64,000 nt of DNA from Baylisascaris procyonis (lineage: Eukaryota; Nematoda; Chromadorea; Rhabditida; Ascarididae): positions 124,001 through 188,000 of the forward strand of contig JAZARR010000105.1 of assembly GCA_037389465.1 (NCBI GenBank), in the 5' to 3' direction. Below the pieces are notes generated by a model that was not told the origin of the DNA, did not search any database, and saw only the letters and a list, made by a program, of their open reading frames with translations. Below, piece by piece: positions 12,061 through 24,374 of this stretch (position 1 is its first letter; every line of letters begins with the position of its first letter). Position numbers and translations under genes: made by a program.

Positions 12061-13878
12061 ATGGAACAAGAGAAGCCTCGCCCCAGGTCGATGAAGACGT
12101 CGGCGTTTGTGGCGACTGTATTGGCGACGGCAGCGATCACCACCTGTCTCATCTCATTTCCACTCATTTTCAACTATGTCCAATCGCTCGAGAGTCAGGT
12201 ACAGGCCGAGCTCGACTTATGCAAGGTAACTTTAGTTTAACGTCGCTTCATAAAACTTGCTGAAATTCAATATCGGGTTTTCTCGAATTGGAAACAAACA
12301 GCTTTTTCCTCGAATGTGATAGTAAAAGATAAAATAACTATCTTTTAGAATGCTATAAATGCCACATACTTTAGTTGCATCCCCGTGCTAAACGAACACA
12401 GGTTTAGGGATTGCGAGGTAACTAACCATAGGAATGAAAATTGGTCCGATAATTTTTGAAACTAAAGGAACTAGAATTTAATTTTTATGAGATAATTTTC
12501 AGTGAACCACTGGAGCTATTTTAACGGTCCGACTTAGCGCATATTTATGCTTGCTCGAATTGCAGATGCGAGCTCGAGACATGTGGAGAGAGATGCTTGA
12601 GATGCAAGCAGGTGCAGATCGTCAGACGATATTCCGCGTTTCACGCGCTGCCGTCATTATCAGGAACACGAAAACGCTTGAGGAAAACCGCCGACGAGAG
12701 CATCGTCAAGTACTTGGCACTTGTTGCACCTGCCAGCGTGGTCCACCAGGTCCGCCTGGAGAGCCAGGCCGAGATGGTGCAGACGGCATTGACGGCCTTA
12801 TGGGCGATATAGGTCCCCCAGGTCTCATGGCTGTTGCGCCACCAGAGATGCTCAAACGATATCCGGACCAGTGTCCATGCGAAGCTCCTGAAGGACCACA
12901 AGGACCGCCCGGACCACGTGGCCCACAAGGTCCACCCGGCGAAAGCGGTACACCGGGAACGAACGGTGCACCTGGAGAAGCAGGACCACAAGGACCTGTG
13001 GGACCACCAGGTAGAAACGGCAACGCCGGACAACGCGGTCCGCCCGGCACACCTGGGCGTGAGAACCAGGGAGGAGAGGGACCACCTGGCCCAGTCGGAC
13101 CGCCTGGAAGACCGGGTAGCCAAGGACCGCGAGGTCCACCTGGACAGCGTAAGTCTCACTGCATTTATCGCAATTTAAGCGCCGCAGAATAGCGACTTAG
13201 CCAGCTTAAAAAATCTTGAGAATGAAAGGGGAAAGGTCCACAGTTCACTTACTTTTGGAATAACTAACCTAGAGCGTTAAAAATGAGAAAACTTCTATAG
13301 CGATAATAAGTTTTGGGACAAGTTGAGGTCCCAAGCTTTTGAGGTGTAGGATGGTGCACTCCTTTTGCCCATACTCCTTCTTCTCTCCTTCCGTCCCTCC
13401 CCCTCCCCCTCCCCCATACTTCAAAAAGCGAATGCTTTGAGGGAACCGGAAAAGTTTCATCAACAATAAAAACGCCCGTCGCTGTAGGAATGGGGTCTCG
13501 TGAAGAAGGAATAGATGTGCAGAAACATAAACATCGATACATTCAACAACCATTCTGTCAAACAGTGTTACTAAAGAAGCTCTTTCTTAAACAAAGCGAA
13601 AACCTCACCGCACAGACTGTTCTGGAAAATAGTCATTGAAAAAGTGAGTCAATGATCACGAACGAGTAATTCATACAGCTTTCTACAAAATCAACTTTCA
13701 TGAACTTTCAGCTGGAAGTGATGGTGAACCCGGTCGGCCGGGTGAGGCGGGACCACCTGGTAACGCAGGTAGTCAAGGTCAGCCTGGCCCGATGGGTACT
13801 CCCGGAAATGCTGGCGAAGCCGGACAGAAAGGGCGCTGCGATCATTGCCCGCCAGCTAGACTTGCGCCTGGATATTAA
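12061..13878 (+). CDS. Nematode cuticle collagen
   Basis: Three exons: 12061-12225, 12566-13148 and 13712-13878. Donors are AAG^gtaac and AGC^gtaag; both acceptors are cag. Product 304 residues, the usual size. Residues 15-40 form one hydrophobic signal-anchor segment. A basic stretch at 96-102 (NRRREHR) matches the subtilisin-type processing site before the triple helix. Then come a cysteine cluster (CCTC, 108-111), a short Gly-X-Y block, a CPC pair (158-160), and a long Gly-X-Y block with one break near 220-224. The C-terminal knob is CDHC ending LAPGY. Such collagens are secreted by hypodermis, disulphide-linked and tyrosine cross-linked in the cuticle. The layout resembles the SQT-1/ROL-6-like group, but the subgroup is uncertain. 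The ATG directly follows AAAAG, a weak acceptor for trans-splicing. Introns: 340 and 563 bases. Confidence 0.95.
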
Positions 13879-16092
13879 ACCAGTTTTTTGGATAACGATC
13901 GAGCATAATTAGCAACGACGGTTGCGAAATTGTACGGCTCTCTGCCCTAATTTTCTCATTAGCACAGGTGTTTTTTCTCGGATGTGGTCATAGTTTATAT
14001 TATTATTGACGAAAATGTAAAACATTATTGAAGTACCTTGAATTTGGATACCACGGCTATAGTGATAACCTGAAAATTTTACGCCTAGTTATTTCCTGCG
14101 CGTTTTCGAAATTGATTCTTCACTGGCATGAAACGGAAATCACTGAAATATTCCATCAAAATTGTTCGTGTCCGCCTTATCTATTAGCGATATTCTTGTC
14201 CACAATCGAGAGACTAGCGAACTCTCTATGCACCTAATAAGATCGTAGAACATTATTTCTGTTTCTCTTCATAGTTGTTCTATCTGCCACATGAGTTACT
14301 TCAATCCATAAGCATATGCTAATATAGGTGAAAGCATCATAAAGTTACAATGCTACAATCTAGTATATGCACTCTTTCAATCATGAACTTCGAGATTATC
14401 TTATTAAACACTCTTTTCTCGCAACTCGTTCTAACACGGTTGCTGCTCATAGCCTTAAGCCTTTCCTTTCGAAACTCTTTCGGCTAATTCTATGGAACTT
14501 ATTTCCTTTAAAAGCTCTTACGTATCATTTTTCATAATAAAGTGTTCTAGCGACAGCATCTTCATGTCTATAGAAAAAAGATCAACGAGACAAATAAGCG
14601 AAGCTCAACCCCAGATTTATACTAAGCCTTGTCAGTCAATATCTCATAAAATGCCTCCTATCGCAAATTTTCACTTTGGATTTAATTAGATACTCGTGCA
14701 AATATTAGAGTAAGACACATTAAAGCAACCGAGAAGCGACAAACAACCATGAAAAAAAAAAACGATTTGTGCACCGCAATTAGGTGCACGAACATCACTA
14801 AGCAACTTCCACTCCTTCCCTCTCCCCCCTCCCCTCCAATGGCGTCAAATTTGCTGTTGTCTTCCACCTAGCTTTCCAACAACGGTAACGATGCGATACG
14901 AAACGGAAGCCGAATATCATCAACGCAGCATGCTCACCCGCATTGTGGGAATAAGTACCGCATGCCAACGTTTATCGGTAGACGTTTCATATGTATCTCA
15001 CGAATGAAACCCTAAGTTATCATTCCCTTGCTCACTTTTACTGAAGTACAATTAAAACTTGTAAGTGGGAAACAGCATTCAACTTTAACTGCTAAATGCA
15101 TACGGTATTCGACGCATCATTGCAATCAGCACAAATAATTTTTTGAAGTCTGAATTTGAACAGTGTTTTTTTCTTTCATGAAAAAACGAACAATAAACTT
15201 TTATTCGCAACGATATACCGACGAGTGGGAAAAAAGAAATTAGCATAAGCTGAGAATGATGGAGTGCATTTTCATTTCATCGAAGTCCACGAGACGTCTT
15301 CTTTCCCTTTCTGTTAGTGTGTAAGTTATGGCTTCACCAGAAGGAGCTTTAATCTCACAAGAAAGCCCTCAAACAAGCCCAACCAAAACATACATTAAAG
15401 CTAAGAAACCGGAGCAGCAATAAACCATTCGAATTTCGGTACATCGCTATTATAGAGATTCCTTTTTGAAACAGCTACATATGATAAATGTTGCATTTAT
15501 TGCATAAAGTAGCACTTCAGATTCTCTTTTCACACTCTGGAATCGTCAGCTAAGTGCATCTGAGTGTTTTAAAGTTGCACATTCGATAGAGTTGCTCAAT
15601 TTCCCTCATATATATGAAAAAAAATTTTTTCTAATAATCAACAGTTATTTACGAAGCAACAATAAGGTTCGCATAAATTCGCTGGCAAAAAAAGACGAAG
15701 TATTAAGAACAAGCATAAAAGTAGGGCAACAATTAAAACAACATGTCACAATACCAATATGGCTCAAATAAAGTGCTATACAAAATCGAACCTGATGTAA
15801 ACACAGGTAAGGCAATAATTGTTAAAACAAATGAGCAATTCAATATAAATTATAAAATTCATATGAATAGACAACAAGAATTCTTTACTTTCCTCCTAAA
15901 GAACTAAGCAAACGCAATTATCGTTAATCATGAATATCATTGGCTTCACATCCAGGTAGCAAAAAAAAAAACCAAAAAACCTTGTTGAAACGAGTAAGAA
16001 GAGGACGATAATTAATGCAGAGGAGTGGGGCGGTATAAATATATAAATATAAATATAAATATAAACATATATATATATATACATAGATATAT

Positions 16093-16181
<89 letters not shown>

Positions 16182-16830
16182 TATTATATGCGAACATGCA
16201 CGAACAATCAGAAATAATCGCATACGATGAATGAATGATGTGGTAAATGGATGAACGAGTAGGTCAGTAGGGATTAGAAAAAATTGTCGACACAGAAAAA
16301 CTGCAAAAATGAAATGTCCCTTAGACACATACTCATAAACTGAATAAAACCTGTTTTCAGAGCACAGAAATTGCATTAAGAATAAATCAACTACAATCAT
16401 TAAGTGAGCAATAACTGAGTGCAAATTACGGCGAAAACGATTCGATAAATGGCAGTCAGCTGTCCTTTATTGTGAAATAGGAAATCAGTAGAGTTGCAGG
16501 TGCTTCTAAACGAGGTAACCTCGCTACCGATTACAAACGAGAGAAATATTCAAGGCTTAACAACTGTCCTCATACAAGGATTAAGACCAAATTCTTTGGT
16601 CGGGAATGATTCCACGAAGCATATAATTAATAAAGAGTAATACAGAAGTAAAAGAATTGATGAATTCTTCCTGATCAGTAAAAAGCAGATGAATTTTCCG
16701 CCAAAGTAGGGATCATCAACCAAATTCTTTTCTTGCTAATTCATTATAACTTCTTCTTCCCCCTCCCTCCTCCCAGGTGACGTGACCTGGCAGAAAAAAC
16801 TCTCAGCATGTGAAGAGCAGACGGCATCGC
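13879..16830. other. Spacer between collagen and PRPSAP 3' ends
   Basis: The two genes converge on this 3 kb. It holds no supported exon. An AATAAA at 14536-14541 lies 660 bases past the collagen stop and may be too far to be its signal. The main structure is the TA tract at 16033-16177. The long minus-strand frame at 15924-16424 is mostly that repeat translated. Confidence 0.55.
16033..16177. repeat. Long (TA)n tract with degenerate edge
   Basis: Degenerate TATAAA/TAGA units from 16033 pass into an uninterrupted AT/TA run from 16095 to 16177 (83 bases). The tract is self-complementary and could extrude a cruciform or stall polymerases. Confidence 0.95.
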
Positions 16831-16836
16831 TTTATT
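16831..16836 (-). terminator. Poly(A) signal of PRPSAP
   Basis: AATAAA on the minus strand, starting 14 bases after the PRPSAP stop codon. This implies a very short 3' UTR, common in nematodes. Confidence 0.7.
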
Positions 16837-16850
16837 GGCAGCCGTAATGA

Positions 16851-17780
16851 TCAGTCGTCGAGAGTAACATCACGGAAAAGCTGACCCATACTCTCTCCAT
16901 GGTATATACGTCTGATAGCTTCAGAGATCATCAGTGAAACATCAACCGTACAGATCTTATGACATCGCAACTTCTGCATTTCATGTGGTACCGAATTCGT
17001 CACCACCACCTATAAAAGTGTTGTCTTTGATTGACATAGAGAAAAATAAGCCTACATGAAATGTTTCCCAAAACGATTAGTAGATGCCATCAAACGGAGT
17101 TCCCCAGTTCGCTTCGATTGCTCTAAATTAAAACTTCTCAGCTCTTTCGTTCATTAAAAAAATGACAAAAGTGGAAAATGGGAGCTTACTACCTCCCTCA
17201 ACATTCTTCTTATGCCTGAAATATCGCGTGACCTTTGACTGGACGAAGATACACACGAACAATTCATGTTCATATTTCGAAAACTTGCAAGCATGAGAAA
17301 GATTGGGAGCTCATTCATTAATGGTCGGATGCCTTAATGAATGTTTAAAACCCTTAGAACTTTTTCGTCCACTTGAAAGTTTTCGAATTGAGCACTCTTA
17401 GCAGGTTGCAAACTTTTTGCCTGCTTAGTCGATCAGCAAAGAAAATTTCTGCTTGCCTATGAGCTGGTCAATATTTCAGCAAGCCATCTCTAGACTGATA
17501 TCTTTCTACGCAAAGTTATATTTGACAATGTTCGAGATTGGAAAGGTTACAACATTCACACGAAAAATCATAAAATTTTCCTTTCAAATAAAAATATACA
17601 TGGGTGGTACTTCTTATTATAGGGTTTCCTATGGGCGATCGTTAAGGTCAGAAGTTATTGACGGTTAGTTTGCATAATTTTGCCTTACCATTCTTCGCTC
17701 TCCGCTATGTCTTCCCATTTCATTACATAAAATGATGATGACTTCAGACATATTCGTTATCATTGTTACGCATAAAATAA

Positions 17781-17829
<49 letters not shown>

Positions 17830-20800
17830 GCCATTCGATGGAACATCTACTTCAAAAAATGTGAATTGCTGCAAAAGAAATTCACTTAAAAGTAAAACTT
17901 ATAATCCCTTATTTTTTAAATAAATATCATAAAAAAGATGAGCTGCGTTATTAAAAAATTCACCAAAAAATAGAAAAGGAATAACAAATATCAAGCCTCA
18001 AGCAATAAACCACCTGGTCAACGGCGCTCTCTTCGAGTAGTGCAGGTGCATCCGCTGATAGTAGGCCATGTGTTGCAATCACGTAGATTTTGTATGCACC
18101 TCGCGCTTTTAACACCTCCAAATAGCAAGATCTATTGAATTATAGCAGGGCGACGATTAACATATAACATTTACCAAGTTGAAAATACCAAAATTATCTT
18201 CTCACTAATGGTTTGAGATCATAAGTGAGAAGAGGCTATTTTTTGCTCCATCTATTCTTATCTTTTTTTTTTCCATCCAATTCATCGGTCGGCATAGTGT
18301 TATTACCATCTTTACCTAATCGCTTTTCCTATACAATTTTATTGGCAAATTGAAATATTGTTACCATTTTTTGAGATAAAATATGGTAAATGAGATTATT
18401 TTAACAAATGGTTTCGTGATGCGACAGCCATATGTCACAATATCGCTATTAAACAACTCGACACTAATACCGTATAGGATACTTTATATTATTTCTGCTG
18501 AAACGAGGAAAACACGCAATTTGCGTAGTTAGCATTTTTATAAGGGCTTCATCGGGGGCCATAAATAATCAAGAATGACACCATTGGCGGGGAGTTATGG
18601 CTGATGACAACAACATAAATTTGAAGTGAAATTAGGGTTATGAGGAACGAACATAGCCTGCAGCGTCGGAAAACGTATACGCCGATTAGTATAACGGACG
18701 TAAAAGGTATCGATGGAGAAAGAACGACAGAACAATAAGGTTGTTTGCTTCAGCGCGATTTGTTTTGGAGATTCTCTGGCTGACGGGTATTGGGACGTCA
18801 AAAACCTGAGTCTGACCTTCTGATGAGATGCAGGGTGATCCACAAAAATGATCATGTGCTAAGCTCGCGAAAAATAATGCAGCAATAGCTGCAAAGTGAC
18901 AATAAGGCGGATCTAAGCTCCATTTAAGCTGGCTCTAAAGAAAAAAAGGCGACACCTTGCAAAGATAAATAACGGCCACCCAGAGGAAACTGCCCTAGTG
19001 AGTGGGCGATCGCTATTCAACTTTTGACTTTTCCTCGTACTTTTCCTGAAGTAGCATTAACGATTGAACGTAGAGGGACTGACGACAGAAGGTACACAAG
19101 AGCCAAATAAGAAGCAAGCAAGAGGCATCTAGATCGAAAATTCAGCAAAAAAGGTCACAACAAAAGAAGGACACACAGAGATCTCTTATAAACTGCGAAC
19201 TCCTCATATTTCTTTTCACATAAGATTTCGTACGAAATTATTGTTCAACGATCTGTGCGAAAAACCTTCGACGCAGAACGACAATTTTGCATTTGGTGCG
19301 AAATTGCCGTTCTCAGTGGGAGATTTGTTGAATCCTTTTCGCGTTGTGATGAAACACAGACAACTAATTAATAAGCAACTGCTAAAGTGGACAACAGAAG
19401 TACGAGCAAAGTTAAAAACGCAGCTCTTTTTGTAGGTCGAGCATGCAGAACTAGCTGAATCACCAAAATATGGCTTCGTTATCGCCGCGAGTCAATTGCT
19501 TCGATAAAACTGATGACTGTTTCGAAGATGGCTCTTCGAATGGATGGGTTAAATCAACTGAAAAGGCTAGTTCGTGCCCAAGACGATGCAAACTATAGCA
19601 GAATGAACTTGACTGTTTAAGAATTTTCACTACAGACTACAATTATCCTTCCATATTACTCTAATAGTTATATGATGTAACAAGAGAGCTCATCTTACTT
19701 AATTATGAGTGCTCATGGAGTAGTATAGTTGAACGCTAACGGCAGCAAAAAGTGGTTTCAGTTAATGCATAACACATCAGGAAGAAATTTTTGACCGACT
19801 GACCTCAGCTGCTGCAACAAAAGACTGAGCCTCGTCGATGATATCATCGACAATAATTGCTATACGACCACCCACATCGCCAACCACAGTTAACGGAGGC
19901 TTCTCCTTGGCAGCCTGCTGTGGGAACAGCTCGTATGGTGCCATTGCTGCTGCTCCCAGAGACCCTCGTCGATCTCCTTCTTAAAAAAAAAGCTAGGCTC
20001 CTTTTGATGACATGATTTTATGGCTCAGTTCTTCCACGTTAGGCCATCCCTCTCAGTCTTAAAATTCAGTCCTCCTGGCGGGCATTCCAATCGTTTCAAA
20101 CAATCTTTTTCGTCTGCTAAAATCAAATCCTAAACGCACATTAGTTATGGACAGCGAAAAACCATAGAGGGGATTTTTATAGCCGAAAGAGAAACACGGT
20201 TTTCAACAATTTACATTCATGTGTTTTTGGTGATAGAGGGTTTACGTCGTCAGTTGTTTCTAAAACAACGCTGAAGGAAAAGCCACATCATAGCTTTTTA
20301 AGGACATTTCCCTTGGAGAACTGCTTTCCTTCCGCGTTAGAAGAAATGGAGGGAAGAAAGCGAAAGAGGGACATGAAGAGAACAAGCATGATCTTGTGCT
20401 CATACCACATTTTGTCTCTATCTTTACTAACGCGTTCATAAGAACCGCTCTTCAGGCGCAATATGGTCACAGCTAGTTTGCATTCTCGAAAACACATTCA
20501 AAAACGTCTGCAAACGACCGCTGGCTAAATAAGGCCACTCAATATTGTCAATGAAATAAAGCCGAACGTCAGCACCGTCCAAAGTCGCCATTTTTTGCCA
20601 GCTTTAATCTGTTTAAAACCTATTCAAAACTAAAGAAACCATGAACAAATTATGCCAACCGGGTAGCTGAGTGCTCAATGGAGGCGACTGACGGCCATCT
20701 TCAATCATTGATTCGCCCTCTTTTGGTTCACCGTGAATCACCGCTACACCAAGTCTGAGACCACCTTCTTTTTATTACTTCTTGTTATTATGTCAGAGTA

Positions 20801-23800
20801 TTTAGACAACACTCTCAACAGCATACTTTCGTTAGTTCTGTTTCAGGAAGCTTCTTGAAGTGCAAGAAAAAGAGTCTAAAAAGCTAGGTGGAATTCGGCA
20901 GCCAATTTATAGTTTCTATACATCTAGTAACGAATGTTTTCATCAGCACTCAGCAGTTTACTACAACATCTCAGACACATACAGAGAACTCCAAAACTTC
21001 CTTCCTGCAGAATTTTTTTAGAAATTATTTGAAGCAAAATATAAATATTTCCTTCAATTAATTTCGTACAACTTTTTCTGTTACTGCCTTATAATCACCA
21101 TTTTTGGCATTCTAAAATAAAAAGATAAATGTCTTTATGTTTAACTCTGAATTTTATTTACTATTTGGCACCAACCAAATTTTCCTCTGAAAAAAACACA
21201 AAATTCATTCCCTATAATTAATAAATATGGAAATGCTGGCCAAAAATTCGGCTGCTTATATGCGCCCAAACAGCCACAAGTAGAACCTGCGAGAGCAAAT
21301 TCCATAACACGTTCAATAGGAAAGCCAGGAAAATCACTCCCCACATCTAAACACATTTTGCATTTAATTTTTGTTTATTTATTGACTCATAGAGTGCTGC
21401 TGCGCGCTCTGAAAATGCAGATGTGCTCATCCAAAATTGAAGAATCAGCAAAAAAATAAATAAATAAATAAATAAATAAATAGGCGATAAGCTGATTAGC
21501 AAGTTGAAAATATTGATCAAAAAACAGATACAAACACACGAACAACAATGCTCCAATAATTCGTTTCTGCAAAAGTAGACAAAAAATTGCATCAGCCCCA
21601 CCTGAGTCTGTCCGCATAGCTGGTCGCTTTATTCATCACACCCGGGCTTTTAGCTACTACCACAGCGTTCTTGTAGTCGGGAATATTCTCGCGAACATAG
21701 GCGAGCAGAAACGGAGAAGCACGTAAATTGTCTACGGGGATTGAGAAGAAACCTTGGATTTCTTTTCTGAAACACTTCACTATTGGCCAACGTTCTGGCT
21801 GGGACTTTCATCTCCATTCATTGACTAATGATGAACCCAAAAGTAGCATGCTTCATACTCAGTGGCGTACTCAAAACTTCCAAGGAAAAAGGAGGCATAC
21901 TCTATTTAAGGGAGGACCATTACCTAAAGAAAATAATGAAAAAAAACTTGTAAATCTGAGCAAAAATTATTGGCTGGGTGAAGCGAAGACATCTTTCACA
22001 TTTTCCCACTCAAAAAAAAAAAAAAAACAAACAAAGAAACAAAATATCTAAAAAGCAAAACATTGAAGAGACAGAAATTCTGATCTTATTTGCTTCATCA
22101 TTTCATTTTTCAACATATTAAACCACTGATAGCAACTATCGACACAGTTTGCTAATGGATAATTTAAGTGACCACTGTACGGTCTTGCTAGAGAAATATA
22201 CGATTTCAAGCCGCACATAATAGGAGAATATGCCCAAGTGCTTAGGAATTTTGATTTTAAAAGAGGACTGAAAACTCATCCATTAAAATTAAACAATGAA
22301 AATTAGTCGATTAATTACAGCAAGTAATGCTACTATAATTAATTTGACGGGTATATTTCGATGTTTTATGAGAAAACATTAATAAGATCATATGGACCTG
22401 TAAAGATCAAGTGAGACCAATCTTGTTGCACCAGCTTTGCAAATCATATCCGCGATCAGCTTCATTGGAATAGCCGACCTGCAAAAAACAAAAGTTATTG
22501 CAAATTCTTAGCAGTAATTTATTTTTCGTTGAAGCAACAAGATGGCCGTGAGCGTCAACTATCGACGCTATACCAACAACTCCTGCAACAATTTCAATCG
22601 TTCTATTGCAAGAATTAAAAAACTCGCAAATTTCTTGACCTGTAACAAGCATTTCTTGCATGATTCAAACAGGAAGAGCTTCAAACAATTAAAAAAAAAA
22701 AGACAAGAAAGAAAGAAATAATCCAAAAGTGAATTTACTAAGAAGCAAACTCAGCGAGCAGGTTGCATACAAAACAAACCTGCGCAACATTCTGCACTGT
22801 TTCGAATATGGAAGATATGGTAGGATTACAGTAATCGTTTTTGCAGATGAAGTTTTACACGTATGCATAAGAATTAGCAACTCCATTATGTTGTTATTGA
22901 CATCTGCAACATGAAAATAATACCTCATGAAAAAAGTTATGCATGAGCAGCTAGAAATTGTTGCTCTTCAAGCCTATTTTACACTCAACAGTACCTGGTT
23001 GTTGATGTCCTAAATCACAGTTCCCCAACTCGTCACAAGTTTTGCGCGAAAACTTTGTGATTATTGCTAACAAGATGTAATGAAATATGCCAAATGCAGT
23101 CGATAACCTATTCGTTGAGAAAAGTTACTTTATGTAATTGATGCAATGAAAAAGATAATTAACTGATGCATTGACTTAGAATGTAATCAATCGCTCCGAA
23201 TGATAATATTTCATAGAAAATAAAAATTTCTTAAAGAATCGAAACCCAAAGAGCTTAACGATAAGGATGGGCTGCATTAAACAACTGATGGCTACCCAAG
23301 TGCACTTACTTAGACGATGGTGCATTGTGTTTTGTCCCCAAATTGCACTAAACATCTTTTATTTCCTCCCTCTTATTCTAGATATCATAAGCGATCTTCC
23401 TCTGCGTAATATTCCAAATTCGTTGCTAATTTGGCACCTACATTCTGCCCACTCTTTTGCAAAGTGAATTTCCACCTATAGCAGCCGCACTACACACTAT
23501 TACAATGCCATCTGATTTCGAAGCGAATTTTTTTGGCATTTTCAAGCATATTAAAGCGCTAGGAAACTACGAAATTTTCTTATTTTAGTGGTGTTAATCA
23601 TAGCTAATGAATCACAAAAGTAACTATAAGAATCAGAGCGAAAAATTGAAGAAAATATTGAGAATGAACACCAAAAAACCTTTTGAAGCCGACTGTAAAA
23701 TAAACACATGTTTCCCTCGAACACTCTGCTTTATGTCGACTGAAGTCTCCCTATAAAGACTTCACTTCACATTTTGACAAGTTTTTTATAGCAGCTAAAT

Positions 23801-24365
23801 ACCTCTTCAACATCTCTACTGCTCACAGCAACTGCCATTCAATGAGAGATCTATACCTGTATTCTTTATCGCAGGTTGTTGACAGCGCACCTTAAAACGG
23901 AGTTAACTAACGTAATCGAACAACAACGCATCCTGTCCCATCACCTTTAATTATGCCCGTTTAAAGTTGAAATTAATCGCTGCCCAGTGTGCCGAAAGTA
24001 CCTCAAACATCGCACTGATTATGAAAACCATATTACAAACAATGATTAACAAATCAGCAATGGTAACATCCGCTGTATGAACAAGATTTTAGAGTGATAT
24101 GCTCCTCCAGATCTGTCGAAGTATGCCTATATTCCCATCCATCGATTGTTTGATAAATAACTATGAGCAGAAATTATCGCCATTATTGCTAATTTAATGA
24201 GTCGTAACGCTAGAAAAAGAATGACCTGTTTGGTTTATTGTAAACGATAGCGTCTCCAAGCCGAATGCCAAGTCTTTCGGAAACCAACTGTGCTAGCTTG
24301 GGATGTGAATTGCCGGCCAAAAGCACCATACCGCTGCTCTCATCCGACATGATGTTGCTTGTCAT
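16851..24365 (-). CDS. PRPSAP: PRPP synthetase-associated protein (catalytically inert PRPS subunit)
   Basis: Nine exons, all phases consistent: 24365-24226, 23750-23680, 22903-22780, 22478-22398, 21766-21602, 20754-20660, 19979-19804, 18115-18014, 17009-16851; 370 residues. The protein follows the PRPS fold throughout, but matches the associated-protein branch, not active PRPS. The C terminus reads VPHEMQKL...[16 protein letters not shown] branch-specific insert lies at about 226-255, before GDVGGR. The PRPP-loop stretch reads DDIIDEAQ (270-277) and lacks the TCGT of active enzymes. At the usual active-site histidine there is Tyr138 ([11 protein letters not shown]). Known role of the family: binds PRPS in large cytosolic complexes and tempers PRPP output for nucleotide synthesis. 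The ATG follows an acceptor TTACAG by one base, so trans-splicing is likely. Confidence 0.95.
17784..17826. repeat. (TA)n microsatellite inside the last PRPSAP intron
   Basis: About 21 AT/TA units within the intron 17010-18013. Confidence 0.95.
21455..21482. repeat. (AAAT)n microsatellite inside a PRPSAP intron
   Basis: About seven AAAT units in the intron between exons 5 and 6 of PRPSAP. Confidence 0.9.
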
Positions 24366-24366
24366 A

Positions 24367-24374
24367 CTGTAACT
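24367..24374 (-). promoter_or_regulatory. Probable spliced-leader acceptor of PRPSAP
   Basis: AGTTACAG ends at 24367 on the minus strand, one base before the ATG at 24365. No upstream coding exon is needed, because the family's N terminus starts here. Confidence 0.55.

Noticed and set aside
12641..13159. Long open frames on the minus strand and in the other plus frame across the collagen exon
   Set aside because: They are shadows of the Gly-X-Y repeat (CC/GG-rich codons keep other frames open). The collagen frame alone has the family landmarks.
15924..16424. 166-codon minus-strand frame
   Set aside because: Its centre is Ile-Tyr repeats translated from the (TA)n tract; there is no domain or splice support.
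21858..21875. CTCAGTGGCGTA, like the terminus of some DNA transposons
   Set aside because: Ten to twelve bases only; no second inverted end or target-site duplication was seen.
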